DNA of 64,000 nt from an alpha proteobacterium U9-1i (lineage in GTDB: Bacteria > Pseudomonadota > Alphaproteobacteria > Caulobacterales > Aquidulcibacteraceae). Below the pieces are notes generated by a model that was not told the DNA's origin, did no database searches, and worked only from the letters and a program-made list of their open reading frames with translations. The translations under genes and the position numbers were made by a program. Below, piece by piece: positions 19,472 through 29,032 of the stretch; the stretch's first letter is position 1, and every line of letters starts with the position of its first letter. The stretch is from the NCBI GenBank assembly GCA_000974665.1, contig BBSY01000003.1:620001-684000 (forward strand), read 5' to 3'.

Positions 19472-20680
19472 TCACCCTGCGCCTCCGGGAAGAAGGCGGG
19501 TAATGTCGTTCCATGTAGCGAACAGAAAGAGGCTGGCGAGGACGGCGAAACCTGCCCGAAACGCCCATTCCTGAGCCACAGGTGGCAAAGGTTTGCCGCC
19601 GCGCAACGCTTCCACCGCGCACATGACAAGGTAGCCGCCATCCAGGATGGGGATCGGCAGCAAGTTGGCGAAGCCGACCGCAACCGAAAGCACGGCGGCC
19701 CAGCCCAAGAGCGCCAGCAGCACGCCGCTGGTGGCGCCCCACAATCCTTGGTCGGACGTATCGAGAGCGTAGGAGGTCACTTGCCCCGATTGACTGAGAA
19801 TGCCGACCGGTCCGGCGATGTCCGCGCCGGAGGCGGCGCCGGAGAAAATACCGCCGATGTATTCGACCGTTTGAGCGATGAGGCCCCACGTGTTCAGAAC
19901 GCCAAAGCGCAGCGCATCGAGAATGCCCACAGGTTCGATTGTGCGTTCTTCCGGGCGCACGCCAACTTGGACGCCGATCGCACCTACGGTTTCTGTTTCA
20001 CCGCTTGCGTTGGGACGCTCTATGGCGCGCGGCGTCACATCCAGAGTGCGCGTGCCGGCCTCTGACTCCAACGTGAGCTGCAGGGGCACATTGGGGTTGG
20101 CCGCGATGATGCCTTGGAAGGCTGGCCAATTCGCAACCTGTTCGCCGTTAACGGCGCGAACGATCTCTCCACGCTGCAAACCCGCTTCGGCGGCGGCGGA
20201 GCCGGTCATCACGTTGCCGACGCGAGCTGTCACCGCGCCATAATCAGTTACGTCTCGGCCCATCGCGAAGGCGACCAGTGCAAACGCGAAGATCGCAAAC
20301 ACGAAATTGGCCATCGGTCCGGCGATGACCGCAGCGGCGCGACGTTCAACGGGCATCGCCCGAAAGTGCCCCAGCCGACGCGCTTCTTCGGGGCTCAGTT
20401 CCTGGCTTTCCTCAGTGGCCGGCAAGACGCTTGTGGCGTCCGTGTCGTCGACCCACGACACGAAACCGCCAATCGGAATCTTCGAAACTTTCCAACGCGT
20501 GCCGTGCTTGTCGGTCCATCCGAACCATTCCGAACCCATGCCGATGGAGAAGCTCTTAATGGCGATGCCGCACCAACGGCCAACCTGGAAGTGTCCGAAC
20601 TCGTGGACGAACACGACGACACCGAGCACGAGCAGAAACGAGCCGCCGTAGATCAATGCGTTCTGGAGCAGTTCCAGCAT
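19472..20680 (-). CDS. rseP: Site-2 intramembrane zinc protease, RseP family
   Basis: A 402-residue M50 metalloprotease of the inner membrane. The zinc motif HEFGH is at residues 26-30 in the first membrane helix (VVVFVHEFGHFQVGRW), a PDZ domain follows around residues 130-210 (GSAAAEAGLQRGEIVRAVNG), and the second conserved site is LLPIPILDGGYL, with Asp as third zinc ligand. Such enzymes cut anti-sigma factors after a first cut by DegS, releasing envelope-stress responses. The ATG at 20680 (MLELLQNAL) fits the family; the upstream frame is open but has no matching sequence. Located between dxr and bamA as is usual. Confidence 0.93.
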   Translation of the reverse strand: MLELLQNALIYGGSFLLVLGVVVFVHEFGHFQVGRWCGIAIKSFSIGMGSEWFGWTDKHGTRWKVSKIPIGGFVSWVDDTDATSVLPATEESQELSPEEARRLGHFRAMPVERRAAAVIAGPMANFVFAIFAFALVAFAMGRDVTDYGAVTARVGNVMTGSAAAEAGLQRGEIVRAVNGEQVANWPAFQGIIAANPNVPLQLTLESEAGTRTLDVTPRAIERPNASGETETVGAIGVQVGVRPEERTIEPVGILDALRFGVLNTWGLIAQTVEYIGGIFSGAASGADIAGPVGILSQSGQVTSYALDTSDQGLWGATSGVLLALLGWAAVLSVAVGFANLLPIPILDGGYLVMCAVEALRGGKPLPPVAQEWAFRAGFAVLASLFLFATWNDITRLLPGGAG

Positions 20681-20734
20681 TTCGCCCGGTCCTCCGCGCG
20701 CCGCTCCCGAGCGCCGCAAGTTGTTGAAATGCCT

Positions 20735-21931
20735 TTAGGCCGCCGCCAGGTTTCCCGCAATCCGCTGAGCCGCGCGTCGCGCAGCGTGATCCACCGCCGC
20801 CACCTCATCCAAGGATGACGGCGATTTTGCGATCAGGGCTGGTTCCGCGACTGTCACCTCCCCCAACGCTGTTTCCACCAGCCGGGCGATGTCGAGGAAG
20901 CGAATTCGCCCATGCAGGAAGGCGTCGACTGCGACCTCATTGGCGGCGTTTAGAGCGGCGGTGCTGGCGGGCCCCGCCCGCAATGCGGACCGAGCCAAGT
21001 CCAGCGCGGGAAACCGTTTAGAATCATGGCGTTCGAAGCTGAGACTGGTGATAGCCGCCAGATCCAGGCGGGCCGTCGATACACCGGCCCGATCCGGCCA
21101 AGCCAGCGCATAGGAAATCGGGGTCCGCATGTCCGGGGCGGAGAGCTGGGCCAGAACCGACCCGTCGCAATAATGCACCAAGCTGTGCACGATCGACTGA
21201 GGGTGGATCAGGACGTCGATTCGGTCCTCCGGCATCCCGAACAGATAGGCCGCCTCGATCAGCTCCAGGCCCTTGTTCATGAGTGTGGCGCTGTCGACGG
21301 AAATCTTCGCGCCCATCGACCAATTTGGATGGGCGCAGGCCTGCTCGGGCCGTGCCGCAGCCATAGCGTCGAGGGTCCAAGTGCGGAACGGCCCGCCTGA
21401 TGCAGTCAGCGTGATGCTTTCGGCCCGCTCTGGATGGCTCATGACCTGGAAGATCGCGTTGTGCTCGCTATCGACGGGCAACAGCATTGCGCCGGAGGCT
21501 TTGGCCGCCTCAAGCACGAGCGGCCCTGCGGAGACCAGGCTCTCCTTGTTCGCAAGGGCCACGAGCGCCCCACGGCGCACTGCGGTCATCGTCGGCCCGA
21601 TTCCGGCGGCGCCGACGATCGCCGCCATGACCCAATCCGATGGGCGCGCCGCTGCTTCGTTGAGACCTGCCTCGCCGGCGCCGACTTCAATGTCGAGCCC
21701 CGACAATGCTTCTCGCGCCAACGCGAGCATGTCGGGGTTGGCGATTGCGGCGAAACGTGGCTTCAAACGACGACAGGCGTCGAGCAATCCAGCGACGTTC
21801 GCGCCAGCTGTGACTGCTTCAACCGGCACATCCAGACCTTGCGCGCGCAATTGCTCCACGACATCGACCGTCGAGCGGCCAACCGAGCCGGTGACGCCCA
21901 AAATAGAAACGCTGCGGCCGTCGGCGCTCAT
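20735..21931 (-). CDS. dxr: 1-deoxy-D-xylulose 5-phosphate reductoisomerase
   Basis: Dxr (398 residues) converts DXP to MEP with NADPH, the committed step of the non-mevalonate isoprenoid pathway. The N-terminal NADPH-binding loop ILGVTGSVGRSTVDVV, the substrate segment LPVDSEHNAIFQ, TASGGPFRTW and HPNWSMGAKISVDSATLMNK (metal and substrate ligands) are present. The product feeds undecaprenyl-phosphate synthesis, linking it to uppS two genes upstream. The start overlaps the cdsA stop (ATGA). Confidence 0.97.
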   Translation of the reverse strand: MSADGRSVSILGVTGSVGRSTVDVVEQLRAQGLDVPVEAVTAGANVAGLLDACRRLKPRFAAIANPDMLALAREALSGLDIEVGAGEAGLNEAAARPSDWVMAAIVGAAGIGPTMTAVRRGALVALANKESLVSAGPLVLEAAKASGAMLLPVDSEHNAIFQVMSHPERAESITLTASGGPFRTWTLDAMAAARPEQACAHPNWSMGAKISVDSATLMNKGLELIEAAYLFGMPEDRIDVLIHPQSIVHSLVHYCDGSVLAQLSAPDMRTPISYALAWPDRAGVSTARLDLAAITSLSFERHDSKRFPALDLARSALRAGPASTAALNAANEVAVDAFLHGRIRFLDIARLVETALGEVTVAEPALIAKSPSSLDEVAAVDHAARRAAQRIAGNLAAA

Positions 21932-22824
21932 AGGCCCGTTCCAAAGAGCACTGCCGTGGCGCGGGGCCCGAACGCAAGCGCAGCGCCCAGCAGCAGCGAC
22001 GCGGCCATTAAGCCATCAAGCCGATCCATCACGCCGCCATGGCCAGGGATAACGCGGCTGGCGTCCTTCACCCCGAAGCGGCGTTTCAGGAAGGACTCAA
22101 AAAGGTCACCCATGAGGCCAGTGAACGCCAACAGCGCGCCGATGGCGAGCCAAGCGATGCGGAAATCGGGCGTGACATGATAAGCGAGGCCGCACCCGTA
22201 GCCGGCCACCGCGCCGGCGAGCGTGCCGGAGATGATCCCTGACCAAGTCTTTTTGGGCGACAGGCCTTCCGCCACTTTCGGCCCACCGATCAGCTTGCCG
22301 CCGAAGTACGCAAAAATGTCGCCTGCCCAGATGATCGCGAACAGCGCGAGTATGGTCTCCAGTCCCTCCGGCGCGCGATCGCGCAGCCAGAGAAACACCG
22401 TCACCGGCAATCCGACGTAAAGCACGCCGCCGGCGGTTTCGAACGCATGCACCAACGTGCGCCGCCGCAGCGCGGACGTGACGGCACATACCGCCAGCCA
22501 AAGCACCGCCCAGTCCAGATGGCGCCAGCTTGCGAACATCACAGCGATGAAGGAACCCACGAAGACAAACCAGAACGCGGTCATCGTCGCGTTTGGCTCG
22601 CTCATGCGGGCGTATTCATAACTCATGACCACGACGGCGGCGGCGCACGCCGCCGCCAGCCAAGGTCCGCCAAGCCACGCAGCGCCAACGCCGATGCTTG
22701 CGAGCACCAGTCCCGACGCGATACGCGCGCCGAGGTCCGACCAATCGCGCCGCTCGCGGGGTTCGGCCTCAGCTCGCGACAGGCTCGGTCCCTCCGAAGC
22801 GACGCGTGCGGCGTTGGAATTCAT
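21928..22824 (-). CDS. cdsA: Phosphatidate cytidylyltransferase
   Basis: CdsA (about 298 residues) makes CDP-diacylglycerol, the precursor of all phospholipids, in the inner membrane. Eight or so hydrophobic helices are visible, and the family signature occurs near the C terminus: KRRFGVKDASRVIPGHGGVM followed by DRLDGL. The N-terminal start is uncertain. The ATG at 22824 makes the gene overlap uppS by 56 bases and gives a charged leader (RAEAEPRERRDWSDLGARI) before the first helix; a shorter start using an alternative codon cannot be excluded. Confidence 0.9.
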   Translation of the reverse strand: MNSNAARVASEGPSLSRAEAEPRERRDWSDLGARIASGLVLASIGVGAAWLGGPWLAAACAAAVVVMSYEYARMSEPNATMTAFWFVFVGSFIAVMFASWRHLDWAVLWLAVCAVTSALRRRTLVHAFETAGGVLYVGLPVTVFLWLRDRAPEGLETILALFAIIWAGDIFAYFGGKLIGGPKVAEGLSPKKTWSGIISGTLAGAVAGYGCGLAYHVTPDFRIAWLAIGALLAFTGLMGDLFESFLKRRFGVKDASRVIPGHGGVMDRLDGLMAASLLLGAALAFGPRATAVLFGTGL

Positions 22825-23506
22825 CGATCGCGGACTGAAGCGCCTCCTTATCGAAGTCCGGCCAAAGCACGTCCAAGAAAACGAGCTCCGCGTAGGCTGC
22901 TTGCCAGAGCATGAAATTCGACAACCGAAGTTCGCCCGAGGTACGCACCAGGACATCGGGCGTCGGCAGGTCGGACGTGTCGAGGTAACGCTCAAACAAC
23001 GCTGGTGTTACATCTTCTGGCGATATTTTCCCTTCCGCCGCATCAACAGCGATGGCGCGGGCGGCGCGGGCGATCTCATCTTGACCGCCATAATTGAATG
23101 CGATCGTGAGGTTGAGTTTATCGTTGTGGCGCGTACGCGCCTCGGCGTTGTCGATGATCTCAGCAATGTCGCGCTGCAGGCCGTTGCGGCCGCCGATAAC
23201 ACGCACCCGCACCCCTTCCCGCACCAGCTTGTCGAGGTCGCGTGACACGTAAAGCCGCAACAGATCGAACAGCGCGTTCACCTCTTCGGCGGGTCGGGAC
23301 CAGTTCTCGGTCGAGAAGCCGAACACGGTGAGATATTGAACGCCGAGATCCCCGGCCGCCTCTACCGTGCGGCGCAAGGCTTCGACACCCTCGCCGTGTC
23401 CAAACGTCCGTGGCCGGGACCGCTGACGCGCCCAACGACCATTGCCGTCCATGATGATGGCGATGTGGCGCGGAACAGGCGCGTGCGTTGGAGCAGGTTC
23501 GGCCAT
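22769..23506 (-). CDS. uppS: Undecaprenyl diphosphate synthase (cis-prenyltransferase)
   Basis: UppS (245 residues) extends farnesyl diphosphate with cis-isoprene units to the C55 carrier lipid for peptidoglycan and O-antigen. The signature HIAIIMDGNGRWARQR carries the catalytic Asp20, and the second signature is TSGELRLSNFMLWQAAYAEL. Its place between frr and cdsA is conserved across Proteobacteria. Confidence 0.97.
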   Translation of the reverse strand: MAEPAPTHAPVPRHIAIIMDGNGRWARQRSRPRTFGHGEGVEALRRTVEAAGDLGVQYLTVFGFSTENWSRPAEEVNALFDLLRLYVSRDLDKLVREGVRVRVIGGRNGLQRDIAEIIDNAEARTRHNDKLNLTIAFNYGGQDEIARAARAIAVDAAEGKISPEDVTPALFERYLDTSDLPTPDVLVRTSGELRLSNFMLWQAAYAELVFLDVLWPDFDKEALQSAIDEFQRRTRRFGGTEPVAS

Positions 23507-23520
23507 CGCGTTGTGCAGGC

Positions 23521-24087
23521 CTAGACCTGCGTGATCTCTTCTTCCTTGTGGCGCGTCAGATCGTCGATCTTCTTGATGTGGGCGTCGGTGGTTTTCTGCA
23601 CGTCAGCGCCGAGTTTCTTGTGCTCGTCCTCGCTGATGACGTGCTCTTTTTCCAGTCGCTTCAGGTGCTCCATCGCATCTCGCCGCACATTGCGTACGGC
23701 GACACGCGCTTGCTCAGCGTATTTGCCTGCCAGCTTCGCGAGTTCGGCGCGGCGTTCGCCGGTGAGCGGCGGGATCGGCACACGCAACGTCTGGCCGTCC
23801 ATGATCGGATTGAGGCCAAGCCCGGCAGCGCGGATCGCCTTGTCCACCGCACCGGCGACACTCTTATCCCACACCGTCACCACCAACATGCGCGGTTCCG
23901 GCACGGTGACGTTTGCGACTTGGTTCAGCGGCGAGATTGAGCCGTAGGCTTCCACCTGCACGGGATCAAGCAATGACGACGAGGCGCGGCCTGTGCGCAA
24001 GCCGCCGAATTCGTGCTGCAGAGCGGTCAGTGCGCCGTCCATGCGCTTGTTGTAATCGTCGATCTTGAATGGGGGTGGTGCGGCCAT
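23521..24087 (-). CDS. frr: Ribosome recycling factor
   Basis: RRF (188 residues) splits post-termination ribosomes together with EF-G. The three-helix bundle residues are recognisable, including [20 protein letters not shown] near the N terminus and [20 protein letters not shown] in the C-terminal half. It starts eight bases after pyrH ends, and forms part of the rpsB-tsf-pyrH-frr group found in nearly all bacteria. Confidence 0.97.
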   Translation of the reverse strand: MAAPPPFKIDDYNKRMDGALTALQHEFGGLRTGRASSSLLDPVQVEAYGSISPLNQVANVTVPEPRMLVVTVWDKSVAGAVDKAIRAAGLGLNPIMDGQTLRVPIPPLTGERRAELAKLAGKYAEQARVAVRNVRRDAMEHLKRLEKEHVISEDEHKKLGADVQKTTDAHIKKIDDLTRHKEEEITQV

Positions 24088-24095
24088 GGGATTCC

Positions 24096-24836
24096 TCAGT
24101 CGCCGATGGTGGTGGAGACGCCGCGGCCGGTCAACACATCGGCCAACATGCCACGTTGGTGGATGGAGAACACAACGATCGGAATTGAGTTGTCGCGCAT
24201 CAACGCGATGGCGGAGGCGTCCATGACTTTGAGATCGCGCGCCAACACTTCGTGATAGGTTAGCGTCTCATAGCGCGTCGCGGTTGGATCCTTCTTGGGA
24301 TCGGCGGTGTAGACGCCGTCAACACCGGTGCCCTTAAGTAGCGCGTTGCAGCCCATCTCCGCGGCGCGCAAGGCCGCGGCGGTATCGGTGGTGAAAAAAG
24401 GATTGCCGGTGCCGGCGGCGAAAATGACGATCCGGCCCTTCTCCATGTGGCGAAGCGCACGGCGGCGCACATAAGGCTCGCACACCGTCATCATCGGAAT
24501 GGCGGAGAGCACACGCGCCTGACCGCCTAACGCTTCGATCGCGTTTTGCATCGCGAGCGCGTTCATCACCGTGGCCAGCATGCCCATGTAATCAGCGCTG
24601 GCGCGCTCCATTCCCTTTGCCGCGCCCTGCACGCCGCGAAAGATGTTGCCGCCGCCGATAACCAGGCAAACCTCCACGCCGCTTTTGGCGGCGTCGAGCA
24701 CTTCCCGCGCGACCCGATCAACGACACTCATGTCGAGGCCGAACTGGCCCTCGCCCATCAAGGCTTCGCCGGATATTTTCAACAACACGCGGTTGAACCG
24801 GCGCGGCGCGGGCTTTTTCGTTTCAGCGAGACTCAT
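24096..24836 (-). CDS. pyrH: UMP kinase
   Basis: PyrH (246 residues, amino-acid-kinase fold) phosphorylates UMP to UDP in pyrimidine nucleotide synthesis; the family is usually activated by GTP and inhibited by UTP. Clear motifs are [11 protein letters not shown] at the N terminus, [13 protein letters not shown], and the triad region [13 protein letters not shown], followed by the ATP site [14 protein letters not shown]. The ATG at 24836 is preferred to the TTG just before it. A 113-base gap with two hairpins separates it from tsf. Confidence 0.97.
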   Translation of the reverse strand: MSLAETKKPAPRRFNRVLLKISGEALMGEGQFGLDMSVVDRVAREVLDAAKSGVEVCLVIGGGNIFRGVQGAAKGMERASADYMGMLATVMNALAMQNAIEALGGQARVLSAIPMMTVCEPYVRRRALRHMEKGRIVIFAAGTGNPFFTTDTAAALRAAEMGCNALLKGTGVDGVYTADPKKDPTATRYETLTYHEVLARDLKVMDASAIALMRDNSIPIVVFSIHQRGMLADVLTGRGVSTTIGD

Positions 24837-24876
24837 CAAGACCGTCCGGGAGGCGATTTGGCGGCACCATAACGCG

Positions 24877-24912
24877 TTCGCCGCCGTTGGCGCAAAGCCA
24901 AACGGCGGCGAA
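24877..24912. other. Strong hairpin in the tsf-pyrH gap
   Basis: TTCGCCGCCGTTGGC (24877-24891) pairs with GCCAAACGGCGGCGAA (24897-24912), a 15-bp stem with one bulged base and a GCAAA loop. A second, smaller hairpin (GCCCGG-AA-CCGGGC type, 24936-24949) immediately follows the tsf stop codon. Neither is followed by a T tract in the direction of transcription, so a factor-independent terminator is unlikely; mRNA stabilisation, processing or partial attenuation between tsf and pyrH is possible. Confidence 0.6.
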
Positions 24913-24949
24913 TCTGTGCGTCGTCAGAGACTTCGGCCCGGTTCCGGGC

Positions 24950-25882
24950 TTAGTCCTTCTTTTGCATTGCCGCGACTTCGGCGGCGAAGTCGTCGACCTT
25001 CTTTTCCACGCCTTCTCCGAGCGCGAACCGTACAAAGCCCTTGATCGTAACCGCGGCGCCGACGTCTTTGGCGGCGTCCTTCACCGCAGCCTCAACCGTT
25101 TGATCCGGGTTGAGGATGAAGGCTTGCTTGAGAAGCACGGATTCTTCGAAGAACTTGCGCAGGCGCCCTTCAAGCATCTTGTCGATGACTTGTTGCGGCT
25201 TGCCCTGAGCCTTCGGGTCTTCCTTCACTTGCTCGGCCAACACTGCTTTTTCGCGCTCCACGCGGTCAGCCGGAATTTCCGACTCGCTGAGCGCCAACGG
25301 CGCAGCGGAGGCAATATGCATCGCCACCTTCTTGCCGAACGCTTCCGCGGCCGCCTTGTCGCCTGTCGTGTCGAGCGCGACGAGCACGGCGAGGCGCCCG
25401 ACGTTTTCATAGCCTTCAAGCTTATTGTGCACGTAGACAGCGATCGCGTCGCCGCTCAGCACCGCGGACCGGCGCAGATTGATGTTCTCACCAATCGTGG
25501 CGATCAAGTTCGTCACCGCGTCCTGCACGGTCGCGCCGCCATGAGCCGTCTTCAACAGCGCATCGTGGTCCGTCGCAGCAAGCGCGAGCTTGGAGAATTG
25601 ATCGGCCGCCTTTTGGAAGTCGGCGTTGCGGGCGACGAAATCGGTTTCCGAGTTGAGCTCGATGACAGCCGCTTTGCCCGGCGCGGTTGCGACCGCGACG
25701 ACGCCTTCGGCGGCGGCGCGATCGGCCTTCTTCGCAGCCTTGGACAAACCCTTCGCGCGCAGCCAATCGACAGCAGCTTCAAGGTCGCCGTTGTTTTCGG
25801 CGAGGGCCTTCTTGCAGTCCATCATGCCGACGCCGGTTTTTTCACGCAGGTCCTTGACCAGCGCAGCGGTGATTTCCGCCAT
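24950..25882 (-). CDS. tsf: Translation elongation factor Ts
   Basis: EF-Ts (310 residues) is the nucleotide exchange factor for EF-Tu. The N-terminal UBA-like domain with [19 protein letters not shown], and the following segment [14 protein letters not shown], are family signatures; the dimerisation and core domains follow. The ATG at 25882 is chosen because AGGAG (25891-25895) lies eight bases upstream; a GTG two codons earlier would sit too close to it. It is co-transcribed with rpsB, 77 bases upstream. Confidence 0.97.
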   Translation of the reverse strand: MAEITAALVKDLREKTGVGMMDCKKALAENNGDLEAAVDWLRAKGLSKAAKKADRAAAEGVVAVATAPGKAAVIELNSETDFVARNADFQKAADQFSKLALAATDHDALLKTAHGGATVQDAVTNLIATIGENINLRRSAVLSGDAIAVYVHNKLEGYENVGRLAVLVALDTTGDKAAAEAFGKKVAMHIASAAPLALSESEIPADRVEREKAVLAEQVKEDPKAQGKPQQVIDKMLEGRLRKFFEESVLLKQAFILNPDQTVEAAVKDAAKDVGAAVTIKGFVRFALGEGVEKKVDDFAAEVAAMQKKD

Positions 25883-25959
25883 GTTCACTTCTCCTGAGCT
25901 TCGAGCGGGCGCATCAGCGCCGCGCTCAAGTTCGCGTTTCTGCGTTGAAAGCTTGTGGC

Positions 25960-26775
25960 TTAATAGTTCGCGCCCGTTGGCCCATCGATTGGGCTTTCGG
26001 CCGGGACGTGCACACGCTCTCGCTCACGCAATGCCGGTTCCGGCGTCGGGTTGGCCGAAGCGCCAATATCGACGCCACGCCGGCCGTCGCCCTCGGTGAG
26101 GCCGTCAAGCACCGCATCGGCGATCAGATCGCAGTAGAGCTGGATCGCGCGTGCGGCGTCGTCATTACCCGGGATCGGGAAGGTGACTTCGTCGGGATCA
26201 CAGTTCGAGTCGACCACCGCAACGACAGGAATGCCGAGCTTGCGTGCTTCCTGAATGGCGATCGCTTCCTTGTTGGTGTCGATCACGAACATAAGGTCCG
26301 GAATGCCGCCCATGGCCGCAATACCGCCGAGCGAACGGTCGAGCTTGTCGCGCTCGCGCTGCAGGTTGAGGGCTTCACGCTTGGTGAGGCCAATTGCGCC
26401 GCCGGCGAGCGTTTGCTCGAGTTCGCGCAGGCGCGCGATCGACTTCGAGACCGTTTGCCAATTTGTCAGCGTGCCGCCGAGCCAGCGCGAATTCACGAAA
26501 TACTGGGCCGAGCGTTGTGCTGCGCCTTTGATGTGATCAGCGGCTTGGCGCTTGGTGCCGACGAAAAGGACGCGACCGCCAGCAGCGGCGACCTCTCGCA
26601 CCTTCAGCAGCGCCTGGTGCAACAACGGCACCGTCTGCGACAGGTCGATGATGTGGATGTTGGACTTTTCGCCAAAGATGTAGCGGTCCATCTTTGGGTT
26701 CCAGCGGTGGGTCTGGTGTCCAAAGTGCGCGCCAGCTTCCAAGAGCTGACGCATGCTGAATTCAGGCAGCGCCAT
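25960..26775 (-). CDS. rpsB: 30S ribosomal protein S2
   Basis: S2 (271 residues) binds the 30S subunit platform near the anti-Shine-Dalgarno region. [20 protein letters not shown] at the N terminus and [16 protein letters not shown] are hallmarks, as is [20 protein letters not shown]. The C terminus has a 20- to 30-residue extension with REREKV-like charge, which is common in alphaproteobacteria. It heads the translation-factor operon and is preceded by a leader of roughly 115 bases. Confidence 0.97.
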   Translation of the reverse strand: MALPEFSMRQLLEAGAHFGHQTHRWNPKMDRYIFGEKSNIHIIDLSQTVPLLHQALLKVREVAAAGGRVLFVGTKRQAADHIKGAAQRSAQYFVNSRWLGGTLTNWQTVSKSIARLRELEQTLAGGAIGLTKREALNLQRERDKLDRSLGGIAAMGGIPDLMFVIDTNKEAIAIQEARKLGIPVVAVVDSNCDPDEVTFPIPGNDDAARAIQLYCDLIADAVLDGLTEGDGRRGVDIGASANPTPEPALRERERVHVPAESPIDGPTGANY

Positions 26776-26927
26776 GAGGTTCGTTCCTTTTCCGGTTTGC
26801 CGCCACGGGAGAACCTTAGGAATTTATTCCCAAGACCGGATGGAGGAAACGGCCGCTTTTAGACCGCCCCGCCGCTCCCGCGTGCGAAGTAAGGCGCGGA
26901 TATAGTGGGGCGGAGCGCTGGAGGCAA
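26776..26927 (-). promoter_or_regulatory. rpsB-tsf promoter and structured 5' leader
   Basis: On the minus strand TTGCCT (26927-26922) and TATATC (26904-26899) stand 17 bases apart, a convincing promoter. Transcription from about 26892 gives a leader near 115 bases long before the rpsB ATG. It contains complementary blocks, CCGGTC near 26836 with AACCGG near 26795, enclosing a smaller hairpin (GGGAAT-AAATTCC). In other bacteria S2 represses its own operon through an rpsB leader; the same here is inferred, not shown. Confidence 0.5.
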
Positions 26928-26929
26928 GC

Positions 26930-28996
26930 TTAAGGGCGGCCCCATGCTGCGCCTTGGAACGCGGCCTCAGGAGCCCCCACCCACTGGCGTTGCACCGGCT
27001 CAAGCGCGAACACGGCGCCGGCGCGTGTCAGGTGGGCATTGTCAAAATACAGCAGCTGGCCCTCATCGACGTACCGGCAGGCATCAGCGTTACAAAATGT
27101 CGGCTCGAAATCCACAAATCCCACATTGGGATGAGCGGCGGCGATTTCGCGAATGATTGAATTTGTCTCGAACGTGAGCGGCTGCATTCGCGCGCGCCTC
27201 ACGACGCCATCGCCCACACCCGTCTCCCGATCCACGACGCTTGCGAGCAAGGCACGCGCCGACATGGCCTCGGTGGTCGCGCGCCGTGGCGCGTCGAAAG
27301 TGAGGTTTGGCACGTCGGCGAAGACCACAACCTCCTTCCCCGACGCCTGCAAGGCGTTGATTAAGGCGCCCAACCCTTCCTCCAGGCCGCGACGCGGTTC
27401 GAGGCGCGCGGACGCACCTTCCGCACGGCTCAAATAATTGCCGTCGTCCCAAGAACCAATCGTCCAAAGGCCGGCCACGAGAACGATGCGGATGTCATCG
27501 CGCGCGGCGATATCGGCGAGTGCTGCGCGAATGAAGCGGTCGCATTCGTCGCGCTGTGTAGGCCGGCTGGAGAGGTGATAAGTCACGCCAAGCAAAGGCG
27601 GACACGCCGACTTCGTGTAGTGCACCAAGCGGGCGTTCCGTCCCTCGGCCAGCGCGCGAAGACCTGGTTCAAGCGAAGCGGCGTGGCTGTCGCCGATGAG
27701 TGCGAAAGCGGGCGTTCCGTTTGTTGCTGGCCGGCAATTGCTATCGGCGCGCAGGTTTTCGCCAAAGCCGAGCAAGCACGCACCGCGCCCGTCGGCGATC
27801 GCTACTTCGATCGCGCGTGTCGCTTCGGGCAAACGTTGCGGCGCGCCGTTGCTCAGGCGCAGCGCGAGTGTGGCGGCGAGGACGGCGACGCCGGCCGCCG
27901 CGTAGTGGAACAGGACCTTTGGTGCTGGCAGGACACGGGCGCGGAACGGCCGCTCGATCCACCACCACGACGCGATCGCGAGCACAAAAGCGAGCGCGCC
28001 TGCGCCGAGCATACTGACCAATGACGGGGCGAAGGTGCTCGCATGCCGCACGAACGTCATCATCGGCCAGTGCCAAAGATACCAGGAATAGGAAACAAGC
28101 CCCACGAACACCAAAGGCGCTGCAGCAAGCAGGCGCCGGTTCACGAAGCTGCCCTGCGCATCGATGAGCAGCGCCGTGCCTGCAACGGGCGCAAGCGCAG
28201 CCAAGCCCGGGAACGGTGTCGTCGCATCGAAGGCCGCAACTGAAACGATGAGCAGAGCTAATCCCAGTGCGCCCTGTGCATCGCGCTTCCAACCAGTCAG
28301 CTTTGCGCGCCCCGGCGCCAAGTGCAGCGCCGCCAACAGCGCGCCAATTCCCAGCTCCCAAGCGCGCGCAGGCAAAAGGTAGAATGCGCCTTGCGGGTCG
28401 AAACGCAGCATCACCAACGCCACCGCGAATGACGCCGCGATGAGGATCATCAATACGACGATCCGGTTGCGCGGGCTAAAGCGCCCGATGCCCAGCAGCA
28501 AAAACGGGAACAGCACGTAGAATTGTTCTTCCACGCCGAGCGACCACGTCATCAGCATGGGATCGAAATGCGCTTCCGGCGCGAAATAGTCGGTGCGCAG
28601 CCAAAATTTGAAGTTCGAGACCGCTGTCAGGGCGGCGGCAGCGCTTGTGCCGAGGTTCTTCAAATCCTCGGCGTTCAGCAACAACAAGCCCAACAGGCAG
28701 GCTCCCACCACGACGGCGAACAGGGCCGGCAAAATGCGGCGCGCACGCCGGGCATAGAACGCGAGGAACGAAAAATTTCCGGCGCCGACCTCGCGCAGGA
28801 TGATGCCGCCGATCAGATAGCCAGAGATGACGAAGAAGATATCGACGCCAACATAGCCAGATGGCACGAACGCCAAACCGGCATGATAGAGCACCACCGC
28901 GCCGACGGCGATCGCCCGCAAGCCATCGATGTCGGCACGGTAGCCGATTTCGGCGCGCCCTATTGAATCCGCGACCGATGATTGCGCGCCTGACAT
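26930..28996 (-). CDS. OafA-type acyltransferase with SGNH domain (acyltransferase family 3)
   Basis: A 688-residue membrane protein. Residues about 20-380 form the acyltransferase-3 module with ten or so helices: DIDGLRAIAVGAVVLYHAG (with the catalytic-type His in LYHAG), VGVDIFFVISGYL and the WSLGVEEQFYVLFP motif. The C-terminal 290 residues are a periplasmic SGNH/GDSL-like domain with the nucleophile in ALIGDSHAASL and the partner Asp-His in FDNAHLTRAGA. Such proteins move acetyl or other acyl groups across the inner membrane and attach them to LPS O-antigen, peptidoglycan or exopolysaccharide; the acceptor cannot be predicted here. The gene stands alone between rpsB and dnaE. Its neighbours make lipid A and cell-envelope precursors, but there is no sugar-transferase cluster. 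Confidence 0.88.
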   Translation of the reverse strand: MSGAQSSVADSIGRAEIGYRADIDGLRAIAVGAVVLYHAGLAFVPSGYVGVDIFFVISGYLIGGIILREVGAGNFSFLAFYARRARRILPALFAVVVGACLLGLLLLNAEDLKNLGTSAAAALTAVSNFKFWLRTDYFAPEAHFDPMLMTWSLGVEEQFYVLFPFLLLGIGRFSPRNRIVVLMILIAASFAVALVMLRFDPQGAFYLLPARAWELGIGALLAALHLAPGRAKLTGWKRDAQGALGLALLIVSVAAFDATTPFPGLAALAPVAGTALLIDAQGSFVNRRLLAAAPLVFVGLVSYSWYLWHWPMMTFVRHASTFAPSLVSMLGAGALAFVLAIASWWWIERPFRARVLPAPKVLFHYAAAGVAVLAATLALRLSNGAPQRLPEATRAIEVAIADGRGACLLGFGENLRADSNCRPATNGTPAFALIGDSHAASLEPGLRALAEGRNARLVHYTKSACPPLLGVTYHLSSRPTQRDECDRFIRAALADIAARDDIRIVLVAGLWTIGSWDDGNYLSRAEGASARLEPRRGLEEGLGALINALQASGKEVVVFADVPNLTFDAPRRATTEAMSARALLASVVDRETGVGDGVVRRARMQPLTFETNSIIREIAAAHPNVGFVDFEPTFCNADACRYVDEGQLLYFDNAHLTRAGAVFALEPVQRQWVGAPEAAFQGAAWGRP

Positions 28997-29032
28997 GAGT
29001 TCCTCGCCGGCGGCGATTTTCCGCGGGCGCGG

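Noticed and set aside
24887-25897. A 336-codon plus-strand frame antisense to tsf
   Set aside because: Antisense shadow of EF-Ts; no family features.
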